From the NCBI RefSeq assembly GCF_007994075.1, contig NZ_VIWU01000001.1, positions 7,688,001-7,752,000 of the forward strand: 64,000 nt of DNA. Reading direction: 5' to 3'. This document shows positions 16,182-26,654 of the stretch, one piece after another. Below the pieces are notes generated by a model. It had not been told where the DNA came from. It worked only from the letters and a program-made list of their open reading frames with translations, and did not search any database. A program made the translations under genes and the position numbers. This stretch comes from Pseudonocardia hierapolitana (GTDB lineage Bacteria > Actinomycetota > Actinomycetes > Mycobacteriales > Pseudonocardiaceae). Within the stretch, counting starts at the first letter, position 1. Each line of letters opens with the position of its first letter.

Positions 16182-18134
16182 ATGGACGCCGAGATGGTCG
16201 AGTCAGGCCCCAGCGGAACGACCCCCACTCCTGCGGCGCAGGTCGAGGGTGACGCGCTCGACGCGCAGGCGCCCCCGGAGCCGGAGGAGCTGGCGCTCGC
16301 CGCCGAGTTCTCGAGGGTGGATGCCCGGGAGGCCTGGCTCGGGCTCGTCGACCAGGTGGTGCGCAAGGCCGGGCGGATCCCGGGCGATGCCCCGGTGGGC
16401 GCGGGTTTCGAGGAGCTGACCTGGCGCACGCTCGACGGCATCCCGGTGCGGCCCCTCTACACGGCGGACGACACCTCCGGGGAGAGCGCGGGCGTGCCGG
16501 GCGCCGCCCCGTACGTGCGCGGCGGGCGCGCCGACGGCCCCGCCCCCGACGGATGGGACGTCCGGCAGCGCCACGCGGATCCGGACGCCGCCGCGGCCCA
16601 GGCCGCCGTGCTCGCGGACCTCGAGAACGGGGTGTCCTCGGTCTGGCTGGCCGTCGGTGCCGGCGGCACGGCTGTGGCCGACCTCGGCAGGGTGCTCGAC
16701 GGGGTGCAGCTCGATCTCGCCCCCGTGGTGCTCGACGCGTCGGGGGACACCGCGGACACCGAGCTCGCCGCCGCGGGCGCGTTCCTCGAGCTGGCGGGCG
16801 AGCGGGGTGCCGGGCGGGACCTGCTCGGCACGCTCGGGCTCGATCCGGTCGGGCGGCGCGCCCGCACGGGCGAGGGGCCCGACCCCGACGCGGTCGTCCC
16901 CACCGCGATCAGGACGGCGTCGGAGTTCCCCCGGGTGCGGGTCGTCGTCGTGGACGCGCTGCCCGTGCACGGCGCCGGGGCGTCCGACGCGCAGGAGCTG
17001 GGCTTCTCGCTGGCCGCCGGGGTGGCGTACCTGCGGGCCCTCACCGGTGCCGGCCTCGACCTGGCCACGGCCGCGGGCCTGCTGGAGTTCCGCTACGCGG
17101 CCACCGCGGAGCAGTTCCCGACGATCGCGAAGCTGCGGGCGGCGCGGTTGCTGTGGTCTCGGGTCACCGAGGCGTGCGGGCAGGCGTTCCCGCAGGTCCA
17201 GCACGCGGTCGGGTCGCCGTCGATGCTGACCCGCCGCGACGTGCACGGGAACCTGCTTCGCGGAACGGTCGCGGGGTTCGCGGCCGGTGTCGGCGGCGCG
17301 GACGCGGTGACGGTGGCGCCGTTCGACGCAGCGGTGTGCGATCCGGGCTCGTTCTCACGGCGGATCGCGCGGAACACCCAGTCGCTCCTGGTGCAGGAGG
17401 CGCACCTTGCGCGGGTGGTGGACCCGGCGGGCGGGTCCTGGTTCGTGGAGTCGCTGACCCGGCAGCTCGCCGCGGCGGCCTGGGCGTTCTTCCAGGAGAT
17501 CGAGGCGGCGGGCGGGGTGCTCGCGGCGCTCGACGCGGGCCTGGTGGCCGAGCGCGTCGAGCCGGTTCGCGGACGTCGCGCGGAGTCGGCGGCGCGGCGC
17601 ACCGCGCCGATCGTCGGGGTGAGCGAGTTCGCCGACCTCACCGAGCCGGCGCTCGAACGCCGCCCTGCGTCGGAACCGCCGGCGGGCGGGCTGCCCCGGT
17701 TCCGGCCCGCCGAGCCGTACGAGGCGTTCCGGGATCGCTCCGACGCCCTGCTCGCGGAGACCGGGTCCCGGCCGCGCGCGTTCCTGGCCACGCTGGGCCC
17801 GCTGGCCGCGTACACGGCCCGGGCGGGTTTCGCGCGCAACCTGCTGCAGGCGGGCGGGATCGAGACCCCCGAGGCCGGTCCCACCGAGACCACCGAGGAC
17901 GTGGTGGCGGCGTTCCGGGAGGCGGGCACGCCGGTGGCGGTGCTCTGCGCGAGCGACGCGCTCTACGACGAGCGGGCGCCGGACACGGTGGCGGTGCTGC
18001 GGGCGGCCGGGGCCCGGTACGTGCTGCTGGCGGGCAGGGCGGACGTTCCCGGGGTGGACGGGAACCTCGCCGCCGGCTGCGACGCGCCCGCCGTGATCGA
18101 GTCGGTCTACCGGGTGCTGGAGGTGCAGGCATGA
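16182..18134 (+). CDS. mutA: Methylmalonyl-CoA mutase small subunit
   Basis: 650 residues. It has the mutase barrel fold like its partner (AAYVRG region, [29 protein letters not shown]) and a C-terminal flavodoxin-like domain. The adenosylcobalamin-binding DxHxxG motif is absent, as expected for the non-catalytic subunit. It pairs with MutB to interconvert methylmalonyl-CoA and succinyl-CoA for propionate, odd-chain lipid and branched-chain amino-acid use. The ATG at 16182 has GGAAGG 11 bp upstream; a GTG at 16170 would overlap that site. It overlaps mutB by four bases. Confidence 0.93.
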   Translation: MDAEMVESGPSGTTPTPAAQVEGDALDAQAPPEPEELALAAEFSRVDAREAWLGLVDQVVRKAGRIPGDAPVGAGFEELTWRTLDGIPVRPLYTADDTSGESAGVPGAAPYVRGGRADGPAPDGWDVRQRHADPDAAAAQAAVLADLENGVSSVWLAVGAGGTAVADLGRVLDGVQLDLAPVVLDASGDTADTELAAAGAFLELAGERGAGRDLLGTLGLDPVGRRARTGEGPDPDAVVPTAIRTASEFPRVRVVVVDALPVHGAGASDAQELGFSLAAGVAYLRALTGAGLDLATAAGLLEFRYAATAEQFPTIAKLRAARLLWSRVTEACGQAFPQVQHAVGSPSMLTRRDVHGNLLRGTVAGFAAGVGGADAVTVAPFDAAVCDPGSFSRRIARNTQSLLVQEAHLARVVDPAGGSWFVESLTRQLAAAAWAFFQEIEAAGGVLAALDAGLVAERVEPVRGRRAESAARRTAPIVGVSEFADLTEPALERRPASEPPAGGLPRFRPAEPYEAFRDRSDALLAETGSRPRAFLATLGPLAAYTARAGFARNLLQAGGIETPEAGPTETTEDVVAAFREAGTPVAVLCASDALYDERAPDTVAVLRAAGARYVLLAGRADVPGVDGNLAAGCDAPAVIESVYRVLEVQA

Positions 18135-20293
18135 TCCCCGACTTCACACAGGTGCCGCTCGAGGGCGAGGCGCCGCGGGCGCAGGAGTGGGCGGGCGATG
18201 TGCCGGTGTGGGACTCGCCGGAGGGCATCGAGGTGAAGCCGCTCTACGCGGCGGCCGACCTCGCCGACGTCGACTTCCTGCACACCTTCCCGGGGATCGC
18301 GCCGTACCTGCGCGGCCCGTACCCGACGATGTACACCACGCAGCCGTGGACGATCCGGCAGTACGCGGGGTTCTCCACGGCGACGGAGTCGAACGCGTTC
18401 TACCGGCGCAACCTGGCGGCCGGTCAGAAGGGCCTGTCGATCGCCTTCGACCTGGCGACCCACCGGGGCTACGACTCCGACCACCCCCGGGTCGCCGGGG
18501 ACGTCGGCATGGCCGGGGTGGCGATCGACTCGATCTACGACATGCGGCAGCTCTTCGACGGGATCCCGCTCGGGGAGATGTCGGTGTCGATGACGATGAA
18601 CGGCGCCGTGCTGCCCGTGCTCGCGCTCTACATCGTCGCGGGCGAGGAGCAAGGGGTGCCGCACGAGCGGCTCACCGGGACCATCCAGAACGACATCCTC
18701 AAGGAGTTCATGGTCCGCAACACCTACATCTACCCGCCGCAGCCGTCGATGCAGATCATCTCCGACATCTTCGCCTACACCTCACGGGAGATGCCGCGGT
18801 TCAACTCGATCTCCATCTCCGGCTACCACATCCAGGAGGCCGGGGCCACCGCCGACCTGGAGCTGGCCTACACCCTGGCCGACGGGGTGGAGTACCTGCG
18901 CGCCGGCATCGACGCCGGGCTCGAGGTGGACGCGTTCGCACCGCGGTTGTCGTTCTTCTTCGGCATCGGGATGAACTTCTTCATGGAGGTCGCGAAGCTG
19001 CGGGCGGCCCGGCTGCTGTGGGCCAAGCTCGTCAAGCAGTTCGACCCGGTCGGCGACAAGTCGCTGTCCCTGCGCACGCACTGCCAGACCTCCGGGTGGT
19101 CGCTGACCGCGCAGGACGTCTACAACAACGTGATCCGCACCTGTGTGGAGGCGATGGCCGCCACCCAGGGGCACACCCAGTCCCTGCACACCAACGCCCT
19201 GGACGAGGCACTGGCGCTGCCCACCGACTTCTCCGCGCGCATCGCCCGCAACACCCAGCTGGTGCTGCAGCACGAGTCCGGCACCACGAAGGTGATCGAC
19301 CCGTGGGGCGGCAGCTTCTACGTCGAGCGGCTGACCTACGACCTGGCGCGGCGGGCGTGGGCGCACATCACCGAGGTCGAGCGGGCCGGCGGGATGGCGC
19401 AGGCGATCGACGCCGGGATCCCGAAGCTGCGCGTGGAGGAGGCCGCGGCACGCACCCAGGCCCGGATCGACTCCGGGCGGCAGCCGGTGATCGGTGTCAA
19501 CACCTACGTCGCCGACTCCGACGAGGACATCGAGGTGCTGAAGGTCGACAACGCCGGGGTGCGCCGCGAACAGCTGGAGAAGCTGCGCAGGCTGCGGGAG
19601 GAGCGCGACGACCGGGAGGTGGACGCCGCGCTGTCGGCGTTGACGAACGCGGCGGCGTCGATCAACGAGAGCTCCCCGCGTACCGAGGAGCAGAACCTCC
19701 TCGCGTTGTCGGTGGCGGCGGCGCGGGCCAAGGCCACGGTGGGGGAGATCTCCGACGCGCTGGAGAAGGTGTTCTCGCGCCATTCCGGCCAGATCCGCAT
19801 CATCTCCGGTGTGTACGCGCACGAGGCCGGCCGGAACCCGGCGATCGACCGGGCCCGCGAGCTGGTCACCGAGTTCGCCGCCCAGGAGGGCCGCCAGCCC
19901 CGGATCCTGGTGGCGAAGGTCGGCCAGGACGGGCACGACCGCGGTCAGAAGGTGATCGCCACGGCGTTCGCCGACCTCGGCTTCGACGTCGACGTGGGCC
20001 CGCTGTTCTCCACCCCCGCAGAGGTGGCCCGCCAGGCCGTCGACGCGGACGTGCACGTGGTCGGGGTCAGCTCACTGGCCGCCGGGCACCTCACCCTGGT
20101 GCCCGAGCTGCGCGCCGAGCTCGCCCGGCTGGGCCGCGACGACATCACCATCGTCGTCGGCGGGGTCATCCCCCCGGCCGACCACGCCGCACTGCGGGAG
20201 GCCGGCGCCGCCGCGGTCTTCGGACCCGGCACCGTCATCGCCGAGGCCGCGGTGGACCTGCTCGGCACCCTCACGGCGAAGCTGCACGGCTAG
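18131..20293 (+). CDS. mutB: Methylmalonyl-CoA mutase large (catalytic) subunit
   Basis: 720 residues, full length. The substrate barrel carries [18 protein letters not shown] near the N-terminus and the CoA-binding region; the C-terminal domain has the base-off cobalamin motif DGHDRG (D600, H602, G605) and a GGVIPP loop. It catalyses the radical carbon-skeleton rearrangement of (R)-methylmalonyl-CoA to succinyl-CoA. Start ATGA overlaps mutA; its TAG stop overlaps the meaB GTG by one base, so the three genes are tightly coupled. Confidence 0.96.
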   Translation: MIPDFTQVPLEGEAPRAQEWAGDVPVWDSPEGIEVKPLYAAADLADVDFLHTFPGIAPYLRGPYPTMYTTQPWTIRQYAGFSTATESNAFYRRNLAAGQKGLSIAFDLATHRGYDSDHPRVAGDVGMAGVAIDSIYDMRQLFDGIPLGEMSVSMTMNGAVLPVLALYIVAGEEQGVPHERLTGTIQNDILKEFMVRNTYIYPPQPSMQIISDIFAYTSREMPRFNSISISGYHIQEAGATADLELAYTLADGVEYLRAGIDAGLEVDAFAPRLSFFFGIGMNFFMEVAKLRAARLLWAKLVKQFDPVGDKSLSLRTHCQTSGWSLTAQDVYNNVIRTCVEAMAATQGHTQSLHTNALDEALALPTDFSARIARNTQLVLQHESGTTKVIDPWGGSFYVERLTYDLARRAWAHITEVERAGGMAQAIDAGIPKLRVEEAAARTQARIDSGRQPVIGVNTYVADSDEDIEVLKVDNAGVRREQLEKLRRLREERDDREVDAALSALTNAAASINESSPRTEEQNLLALSVAAARAKATVGEISDALEKVFSRHSGQIRIISGVYAHEAGRNPAIDRARELVTEFAAQEGRQPRILVAKVGQDGHDRGQKVIATAFADLGFDVDVGPLFSTPAEVARQAVDADVHVVGVSSLAAGHLTLVPELRAELARLGRDDITIVVGGVIPPADHAALREAGAAAVFGPGTVIAEAAVDLLGTLTAKLHG

Positions 20294-21288
20294 TGCCCCG
20301 GGAAGTCGACGTCGCAGGCCTGGTCAAGGGCGTGCTGGACGGTTCACGGGGGATGCTCGCGCGGGCGATCACGCTCGTCGAGTCCCACCGGCCGGACCAC
20401 CGGGAGGCGGCGCAGCAGCTCCTGATGGAGCTGCTGCCGCACTCCGGCGGGGCACGCCGGGTCGGGATCAGCGGCGTGCCCGGTGTCGGGAAGTCCACGT
20501 TCATCGAGGCGCTCGGCACCCGGCTCACCGGCGGCGGCGACATCGGGGGTCACCGCGTGGCGGTGCTCGCCGTCGACCCGTCCTCGACACGGACGAAGGG
20601 CTCGATCCTCGGCGACAAGACCCGCATGGCGCGCCTCGCGAGCGACGACAACGCGTTCGTGCGGCCCTCGCCGAGCGCGGGAACGCTCGGCGGTGTCGCC
20701 CGCGCCACCCGCGAGACGATCGTGCTGCTGGAGGCCGCCGGCTACGACGTCGTGCTGGTCGAAACGGTCGGGGTCGGCCAGTCCGAGGTGGCCGTCGCCG
20801 CGATGGTCGACACGTTCCTGCTGCTCACGATCGCCCGCACCGGTGACTCCCTGCAGGGGATCAAGAAGGGCATCCTGGAGATCGCCGACATCGTCGCGGT
20901 CAACAAGGCCGACGGCCCGCACGAGGCCGACGCCCGGGCCGCGGCCCGCGAGCTGCGGGGCGCGCTGCGCATGCTCACGCGGGAGGGACCGGCGTGGACC
21001 ACGCCGGTCCTCACCTGCAGTGCCCGTACCGGCGCAGGGATGGACGAGGTGTGGACCGCGGTGCAGGACCACCGCGCCGCGCTGGAGGCCGCGGGCGAGC
21101 TGGATCGCCGCCGCGCCGACCAGCAGGTCGAGTGGATGTGGCGGGTGGTCCGCGACCGTCTGCTCGACCGCCTTCACTCCGACCCGGACGTCCGGGAGGC
21201 GCTCCCGGAGGTCGAGCGGGCGGTCCGCGACGGCGAGCTCACCCCCACCCTGGCCGCCCAGCGGCTCCTCGATCGCCTGGGCACCTGA
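20293..21288 (+). CDS. meaB: MeaB-type G-protein chaperone of methylmalonyl-CoA mutase
   Basis: 331 residues. P-loop GVPGVGKST at 61-69, DPSS-type switch, ETVGVGQSE and NKADG guanine-recognition motifs are all present. The family (MeaB/MMAA, SIMIBI class) gates adenosylcobalamin loading and protects the mutase. The GTG start is inside the mutB TAG stop (TAGTG). It converges on an SDR gene with only four bases between stops. Confidence 0.94.
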   Translation: MPREVDVAGLVKGVLDGSRGMLARAITLVESHRPDHREAAQQLLMELLPHSGGARRVGISGVPGVGKSTFIEALGTRLTGGGDIGGHRVAVLAVDPSSTRTKGSILGDKTRMARLASDDNAFVRPSPSAGTLGGVARATRETIVLLEAAGYDVVLVETVGVGQSEVAVAAMVDTFLLLTIARTGDSLQGIKKGILEIADIVAVNKADGPHEADARAAARELRGALRMLTREGPAWTTPVLTCSARTGAGMDEVWTAVQDHRAALEAAGELDRRRADQQVEWMWRVVRDRLLDRLHSDPDVREALPEVERAVRDGELTPTLAAQRLLDRLGT

Positions 21289-21292
21289 ACGG

Positions 21293-22006
21293 TCATACGG
21301 GCTGTCCGATCGGTCGGATGGTCAGGGTGTTGACGTCGACGTCCGCCGGCTGGTCGAGGGCGAAGCAGATGGACTCGGCGACGTGCTCGGGCGCCATGGC
21401 GAAGGAGGGCGCACTGCCGCTCTCCCAGAAGGGCGTGTCGATCATGCCCGGGTTGACGAGGGTGACCCCGATGCCCCGGGTCGTGGCGTGCATCCGCAGG
21501 TTCTCGGCGAGCCCGGTGACGGCCCACTTGGTGGCCGAGTAGAGGTTGGCGGGGGCGTTCTTCAGCCCGGCGACGCTGCCGATGAGCACCAGCCGCCCGC
21601 CGGTGGCCTCGAGGTGCGGCAGGGCCGCCCTGGCCAGCAGGGCAGGTCCCAGGACGTTGGTGAGGACCATCGGCGGCCACAGCGTCGGGTCGCCGTCGGC
21701 GAGGGTCGCGCCTGCCGTGCGCGCGCCGTCGCGGGACGCGAACCCGGCGTTGGCCACCGCGGCGTGCAGGGCGCCGAAGTGCTCCACGGTGCGGGCCACG
21801 GCGGATCGGGTGGCCTCCCAGTCGGCCGCGTCCGCGATGAGGCCCAGGAGCCGGTCGGGACGGTCGGCTGCCTTGAGGAAGGACTCGAGCTTGGCGTCGT
21901 CGCGACCGGTCACGGCGACGCGGTGGCCGCGGTCGAGGAGCAACCGCGCCGTGTGGGCGCCGATCCCGCTGGTCCCACCGGTGATCAGGACGGTCTTGCT
22001 GCTCAT
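21293..22006 (-). CDS. Short-chain dehydrogenase paired with a divergent TetR regulator
   Basis: 237 residues. TGGTSGIG at the N-terminus binds the nucleotide; NAG is present (VANAG) and the catalytic set is seen as LIGS and YSATK. The ATG at 22006 has AGGAG upstream. The substrate is unknown. It is divergent from a TetR regulator with palindromes between, a common layout in which the regulator represses the enzyme and responds to its substrate. Confidence 0.82.
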   Translation of the reverse strand: MSSKTVLITGGTSGIGAHTARLLLDRGHRVAVTGRDDAKLESFLKAADRPDRLLGLIADAADWEATRSAVARTVEHFGALHAAVANAGFASRDGARTAGATLADGDPTLWPPMVLTNVLGPALLARAALPHLEATGGRLVLIGSVAGLKNAPANLYSATKWAVTGLAENLRMHATTRGIGVTLVNPGMIDTPFWESGSAPSFAMAPEHVAESICFALDQPADVDVNTLTIRPIGQPV

Positions 22007-22084
22007 GGTTGTGCTCCTGGGTACTGGAGGTGTCGGCGAGGGGTCCACGGTGTGCCGGTCCGGCGTCTGCGTTCCGGACAACTC

Positions 22085-22145
22085 CAACACTCGTGTTGTC
22101 GATGTCGTCGAGCCTAGCCGCGACGGCGTCCAACGGCAACGTTGG
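22085..22145. promoter_or_regulatory. Two palindromes between SDR and TetR genes
   Basis: CAACAC-TC-GTGTTG at 22085-22098 is a perfect palindrome with 6-bp arms; CCAACG-GCAA-CGTTGG at 22130-22145 is a second. Both carry the CAAC/GTTG half-site. They lie between divergent starts at 22006 and 22172, where a TetR operator is expected. Confidence 0.55.
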
Positions 22146-22171
22146 CGTTGGGAACGCCTAGGATGCGGCGC

Positions 22172-22771
22172 ATGGCATGGGACGTCGAGGGGACGAAGCG
22201 CCGCATCCACGAGGCGGCGGCGGCAGAGTTCGCCGCGCACGGCCCGGACGGCACGACCATCGACCGGATCGCGAAGCGGGCTCGGGTCAACCGGGAACGC
22301 GTCTACAACTACTTCGGCGACAAGTCGAACCTGTTCTCGGCGGTCATCCGCAGCGAACTGGACAAGATCGCCGACGCCGTACCGCTGGTCATCACCTGCA
22401 CCGCGGACGTCGGCGAGTTCGCCGGCCGGACGTTCGACTACCAGCGGGCCCATCCCGGCCTGGCGCGACTGGTGCTGTGGGAGGGGCTGTCGGACACCGG
22501 CAGGGTCCCGGACGAGATCGCGCGCACCAAGCTGTACACCGCCAAGGCCGAGGCCATCGCAGCGGCCCAACAGGCCGGGCTGATCGACGACACGATCGAT
22601 CCGGCCCACCTGATCTTCCTGGTCATCGCGCTGTCGAGCTACTGGTCCGCAGCACCGCAGATCGCCCGGATGCTGTCCGGCAGCGACGCACAGGACGGCG
22701 CCGAAGCCGCCCGCCGCCGTGCCGCCGTGGTCCACGCCGCCCGGCAGATCGCCGCGCCGCGAACGACGTGA
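22172..22771 (+). CDS. TetR-family transcriptional regulator
   Basis: 199 residues. The N-terminal helix-turn-helix reads TTIDRIAKRARVNRERVYNYFGDK near residues 28-52; the rest is the ligand/dimer domain with a TetR_C-like layout. The ATG at 22172 is chosen because the HTH is then at the usual distance from the start; the upstream start at 22142 lies inside the palindrome. It probably represses the divergent SDR and itself. Confidence 0.85.
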   Translation: MAWDVEGTKRRIHEAAAAEFAAHGPDGTTIDRIAKRARVNRERVYNYFGDKSNLFSAVIRSELDKIADAVPLVITCTADVGEFAGRTFDYQRAHPGLARLVLWEGLSDTGRVPDEIARTKLYTAKAEAIAAAQQAGLIDDTIDPAHLIFLVIALSSYWSAAPQIARMLSGSDAQDGAEAARRRAAVVHAARQIAAPRTT

Positions 22772-22905
22772 GGCTGCGCGTCGGTCGGATGGTGGACGTG
22801 GCCGCCGACCGCGTCTCGGCGGAGGCCACCGGTTTGGTCGGCGCGTCCCGCTGGACGTCGGCGTGGCGAACCGATCTTGTCGCCCGGTCGGGTTAACGTC
22901 GCGGC

Positions 22906-23709
22906 GTGCTCGGGGTCAGTCACGCGTTGTCGGGAGCGGCCCTCGGGCTCGCGGTCGCGGGGTTCGTGCCCCAGCTGTTGGGGGAGCACCCGGACGCCGG
23001 CACCGTGCTGACCTTCACCGCGGTGTGCGCGGGCGCGGCGCTGCTGCCCGACCTCGACCACCCCTCGTCGATGGCCACCCGCCGGTTCTCGGCGGCGTCG
23101 TACGTCGCGAGCCACGTGGTGCGGCCGCTGTCGCGGCTCGTGTACGACCTGACGCGGGGGCGCCGCGACACCGGCCGCGGCTCCCACCGGGGCCTCACCC
23201 ACACCGTCGTCGGGGCCGTGCTGCTCGGGCTGGCGGTGAACATGGCCTCGGCGCGGTTCGGCACGCCGGTGCTGGTCGGCACGCTGTTCGTGTGCCTCGC
23301 CCTGGCGATCAAGGGCCTCGACGCGCTGGTGCCGGGTCCGCCGTCCCTGGTGATCGCCGCCGGGCTCACCTACGCCATCGAGCAGGCCGTGCCGGGGGGA
23401 ACGGCAGGCACGGCCGGGTGGTTGGGCACGGCCGTGACCCTGGGGATGGTGGTGCACTCCGTCGGCGATGCCATCACCGAGTCCGGTGCGCCGCTGCTGT
23501 GGCCGCTGCAGATCCGCAAGCGCCGCTGGTATCCGGTGGGCAGCCCGCGGCCGCTGCGGTTCCGCACCGGCGGCGCCGTCGAGGCCTGGCTGGTGGCGCC
23601 CGCGCTCACGGTGGCGGTGTTCCTGCTCATCGCCTTCGTGGTGCCGGGGGTGGCGCCCTGGTTGCTGGACATGCGGTCGCACGTGGAGCGGCTGGTCGCG
23701 GGCGGCTGA
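22906..23709 (+). CDS. DUF457 / YdjM-family membrane-bound metal-dependent hydrolase
   Basis: 267 residues with several membrane helices. The family metal ligands are visible: GVSHALSG at the start, DLDHPSS near residue 47, SHRGLTHT near residue 86 and HSVGDAITESG. The related E. coli protein YdjM is LexA-controlled, but I see no SOS box here. Start GTG at 22906. It ends 22 bp before the next gene, so cotranscription is likely. Its substrate is unknown. Confidence 0.82.
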   Translation: MLGVSHALSGAALGLAVAGFVPQLLGEHPDAGTVLTFTAVCAGAALLPDLDHPSSMATRRFSAASYVASHVVRPLSRLVYDLTRGRRDTGRGSHRGLTHTVVGAVLLGLAVNMASARFGTPVLVGTLFVCLALAIKGLDALVPGPPSLVIAAGLTYAIEQAVPGGTAGTAGWLGTAVTLGMVVHSVGDAITESGAPLLWPLQIRKRRWYPVGSPRPLRFRTGGAVEAWLVAPALTVAVFLLIAFVVPGVAPWLLDMRSHVERLVAGG

Positions 23710-23731
23710 CGGGCCGGACAGGGCGGGGGCG

Positions 23732-24571
23732 ATGATTCCCGGTGTGATGATGCCCGGTGTGGACCCACCTCTCCCGAACCGGCCGGTGGTCGGGATCCTG
23801 CACCCCGGCGCGATGGGTGCCGCGCTCGGTTCGGCGTTGAAGGCGCGGGCGGGCACGGTGATCTGGGCCGCGGCCGGGCGCAGCCATGCCACGGCCAAGC
23901 GCGCGGAGCTCGCCGACCTCGTCGCCGTGCCCGACGTCACCGAGCTGGCCAGGCGGTCGCACCTGATCGTCTCGATCTGTCCGCCGCACGCGGCGGGCGC
24001 GGTCGCCGAGGAGGTTGCGGCCGCGCTGGCCGGCCGTCCCGACCCGCCGCTGTACGTCGACGCGAACGCGGTCGCCCCCGCCACCGTGCACGGTGTCGGC
24101 GCGCTGCTGGGTGCGCAGCGCGTGGTGGACGGGGCCGTGATCGGCCCGCCGGCGTGGGAGCCCGGCCGCACGGTGCTGTGGCTGTCGGGTGAGGCCGCGC
24201 CCGCGGTGGCGGACCTGTTCGCGGGTTCCCCCTTCACCGCCCGGGTGCTCGGCCCCGACCTCGGCTCGGCGAGCGCGCTCAAGGCCTGCTACGCCCTGCA
24301 GACCAAGGCCCTGCCGACGGTGTGGGCGGCGCTCGCCGAGGCAGCCGACGCCTACGGCGTGCGGGACGCGCTGCACGATCAGCTGGCCCGCGACGGGGTG
24401 GATCTCACCGCGCACCTGAACGCGCTGCGCGCTCGCGCGGGGTCGAAGGCGTGGCGATGGGCGGGCGAGATGGACGAGGCGGCGGCCACCCTCTCCGCGG
24501 TCGGTGTACCGGACGGCTTCTCCCGCGCGGCTGCGGAGGTGTACCGCCGCATGGCCGACGGCTCACGCTGA
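23732..24571 (+). CDS. NAD(P)-binding dehydrogenase with DUF1932 C-terminus
   Basis: 279 residues. The N-terminal Rossmann domain begins VVGILHPGAMGAALG, as in 6-phosphogluconate/3-hydroxyisobutyrate dehydrogenases. The C-terminal half (about 185-275) matches the DUF1932 helical domain, with LKACYALQTKALP as its core. The start ATG at 23732 follows GGCGGGGGCG; internal ATGs at 23747 and 23750 are possible. It likely oxidises a small hydroxyacid, but the substrate is unknown. Confidence 0.78.
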   Translation: MIPGVMMPGVDPPLPNRPVVGILHPGAMGAALGSALKARAGTVIWAAAGRSHATAKRAELADLVAVPDVTELARRSHLIVSICPPHAAGAVAEEVAAALAGRPDPPLYVDANAVAPATVHGVGALLGAQRVVDGAVIGPPAWEPGRTVLWLSGEAAPAVADLFAGSPFTARVLGPDLGSASALKACYALQTKALPTVWAALAEAADAYGVRDALHDQLARDGVDLTAHLNALRARAGSKAWRWAGEMDEAAATLSAVGVPDGFSRAAAEVYRRMADGSR

Positions 24572-24589
24572 CGGGTCCCGGGTTCCCGT
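24571..24589 (+). terminator. Hairpin after the DUF1932 gene
   Basis: ACGGG and CCCGT pair around a G/C-rich core immediately after the stop codon. There is no T-run. It is a plausible actinobacterial terminator. Confidence 0.35.
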
Positions 24590-24727
24590 GAGCCGCGGTC
24601 TGGTGTGCGGAGCGCGGACCGCCGCCGCACCGGAGGGGGGATGGAAGCGGCGGCGGTCTGCGCGGGGCCGGTGGCCCCGAGCCGGAGTGGTTGTCCGTCA
24701 GCCAGTCGTCGGATCGGTCGTTCGCAC

Positions 24728-24910
24728 TCAGTCGTCGTCGCTGTCCGACCAGTCGCTGTCCGAATCGCCCTTCACGACCCATCCCCGGTTCCCGGGTGAG
24801 CTGCCGGACTCGTCGCTGGACGCGGCGAGGGCCGTTGGGGCGAGCAGCGCCAGCACCGCGCCGATCACGAGGCTGACCAGGGCTGTTGCTGCCAGACGCT
24901 TGCGTCGCAT
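24728..24910 (-). CDS. Small exported acidic peptide
   Basis: 60 residues. A clear signal peptide (MRRKRLAATALVSLVIG, hydrophobic core, then ALA-A cleavage site near residue 29) precedes a mature peptide of about 30 residues rich in Ser, Asp and Gly and ending in an aspartate/serine cluster. The ATG at 24910 is used; a GTG two codons upstream is possible. No family is recognised. The signal peptide supports it as real, but the short length leaves doubt. Confidence 0.5.
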   Translation of the reverse strand: MRRKRLAATALVSLVIGAVLALLAPTALAASSDESGSSPGNRGWVVKGDSDSDWSDSDDD

Positions 24911-25056
24911 GGGCACAGCTTGACCGCCCGGGTCGGAGTCCGTCGCGGCCGAACGGCGGAATCCACCCGAAGAGGTCCCTCAGGCCGACGGGATCGGGTG
25001 ATGGTGCCACTCAGCGTGGCCGCCGCGATCCCCTGATCCGGCGCGACGCCGCCCGG

Positions 25057-25797
25057 TCAGCGGCCGGTGAGCGCCACCTCGAACGAGTAGCGCGACGCCC
25101 GGTAGAGGTGGTCGCCGAACTCGACGACGAGCCCGCGGTCGTCGAACGTGGTGCGCCGCATCGTCAGCAACGGGGCGCCGCGTGTCTCGTCGAGGAGCTC
25201 GGCCTCGGCGGCGGTGGCCCGCCGGGCGCCGATGCTCTGGGTGGCGGAGGCGAGCGCCACCCCGGCCTCGCGGAGCAACTCGTAGAGCCCACGCCGTTCC
25301 AGGAGCTCTGGCTGCAGCGGCACGAGGTCGGCGCGGAGGTGGTTGCGCATGATCGCGAGGGGCTCGCCGTCTGCGCGGCGCAGCCTCTCCAGCATGACCA
25401 CGGGCGTGCCCTCCGGCACCTCGAGCGCGGCCGCAATCGCACCGGACGCCGCCTCGACGGTGTGCGAGAGCACCGTGGTGGTCGGCCGCTGGCCAGAGCT
25501 CGTGAGATCGTCGAACAGGCTGGTGAGGCCGACCGGGCGGCGGACCCGCGCCCGCGCGACGTGGGTGCCGACGCCGCGCTTGCGGACCAGCAGCCCCTTG
25601 TCCACCAGGTACTGGATCGCCTGCCGCATGGTGGGGCGGGACAGCCCGAGCTCCTCGGCGAGTGCGATCTCGTTGTCCAGCCGCGATCCGGGCGGCAGCA
25701 CGCCCGACTCGATGGCCTGCTCCAGCTGGCGCGCCACCTGGAAGTACAGCGGCACCGGGCTGGCGCGGTCCACCAGGACCTGCGGGCGGTCGGGCAT
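25057..25797 (-). CDS. GntR/HutC-family regulator with UTRA domain
   Basis: 246 residues. The winged HTH (about 15-80) has PLYFQVARQLEQAI, LPPGSRLDNE and LGLSRPTMRQAI; the UTRA effector domain fills the rest (ERLRRADGEPLAI, TTFDDRGLVVEFGDHLYRA). The ATG at 25797 has a GGAGG upstream. HutC-type regulators bind small molecules such as amino sugars or histidine intermediates and GGTCTAGACC-like operators. A site of that type lies far away at 63117-63130, but no such site is seen beside this gene. Confidence 0.88.
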   Translation of the reverse strand: MPDRPQVLVDRASPVPLYFQVARQLEQAIESGVLPPGSRLDNEIALAEELGLSRPTMRQAIQYLVDKGLLVRKRGVGTHVARARVRRPVGLTSLFDDLTSSGQRPTTTVLSHTVEAASGAIAAALEVPEGTPVVMLERLRRADGEPLAIMRNHLRADLVPLQPELLERRGLYELLREAGVALASATQSIGARRATAAEAELLDETRGAPLLTMRRTTFDDRGLVVEFGDHLYRASRYSFEVALTGR

Positions 25798-25874
25798 CGC
25801 AGCCTCCTGTCCGTCGGTGCCGCCGACGTCGTGCCGTTGGTCCTGACAACCTAACGATCAGCGGGATCGCGAGG

Positions 25875-26567
25875 CTACCTGCGGCGGCAGACGAACTCCC
25901 CGTGCGTCGTCCTCGGGAACGCCGAGCCCTCGATGGCGAACCCCGCGCGTTCGATCAGTCCCTCGATGATCCAGGTGTAGGTCGAGAACTCCTCGCGGAC
26001 GTGCGCCTCGAAGTCGGCCATGGTGAAGCCCGCCCCCTCGGGCCGGCCGAGCTCGTCGATCATCCGCTGGACCTGCTCCGCGTACTCGGCGGGCGGGAAG
26101 CTGAACATCAGGTCCCAGACGTAGAGCAGGCCGCCCGGGCGCAGGTACCCGGCGATCTTCAGCAGGGCCGCCTGCTTCCAGAAGTCGGGCAGTTGGTGCA
26201 GCGCCGACCGCGTGGTGACGACGTCGGCGGTCGGGCCCGCGTGCTCGTAGGACAGGAACCCGGCGTGGTGCAGCGACACGGCGACGCCTGCGTCGGCCGC
26301 GCGCCTGCGGGTGTACGCCAGCATCTCCTCGGCGACGTCCACGCCGTGGGCGTCGGCTCCGCGCCGGGCCGCCTCCACCACGAGCGAGCCGGTACCGCAG
26401 GCCAGGTCCACGAACCGGGTGCCAGGTCCGACGCCGAGCCGGTCGAGCAGCGCGTTGTCGCGCTCGGCGTCGGTGCCCTGGTTGCGGTCGTACCGGGCCA
26501 CGGCCTCCGCGCCCGCCAGGTCGACGCCCACGGGGGAGAACTCGGGGAAGGTCCACGCCGCTGTCAT
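25875..26567 (-). CDS. Class I SAM-dependent methyltransferase
   Basis: 230 residues. Motif I is VDLACGTG at 53-60, followed by the acidic residue in HGVDVAEEML and the post-motif LRPGGLLYVWD. The start at 26567 is chosen because it lies just before the conserved region; a longer frame to 26903 overlaps the divergent DUF4326 gene. No neighbouring pathway reveals the substrate. Confidence 0.8.
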   Translation of the reverse strand: MTAAWTFPEFSPVGVDLAGAEAVARYDRNQGTDAERDNALLDRLGVGPGTRFVDLACGTGSLVVEAARRGADAHGVDVAEEMLAYTRRRAADAGVAVSLHHAGFLSYEHAGPTADVVTTRSALHQLPDFWKQAALLKIAGYLRPGGLLYVWDLMFSFPPAEYAEQVQRMIDELGRPEGAGFTMADFEAHVREEFSTYTWIIEGLIERAGFAIEGSAFPRTTHGEFVCRRR

Positions 26568-26654
26568 GATCGCGACGTTAGCCGGACCCGCAGCTGGATT
26601 CATGATCACGTAGTTCGCCGCACGCCGGGTACTCGCCCCACGGGAGTCCGAACG

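Noticed and set aside
18187..20292. Open plus-strand frame joined to meaB
   Set aside because: Before 20293 it is a shadow of mutB; only the part from the GTG at 20293 has MeaB sequence.
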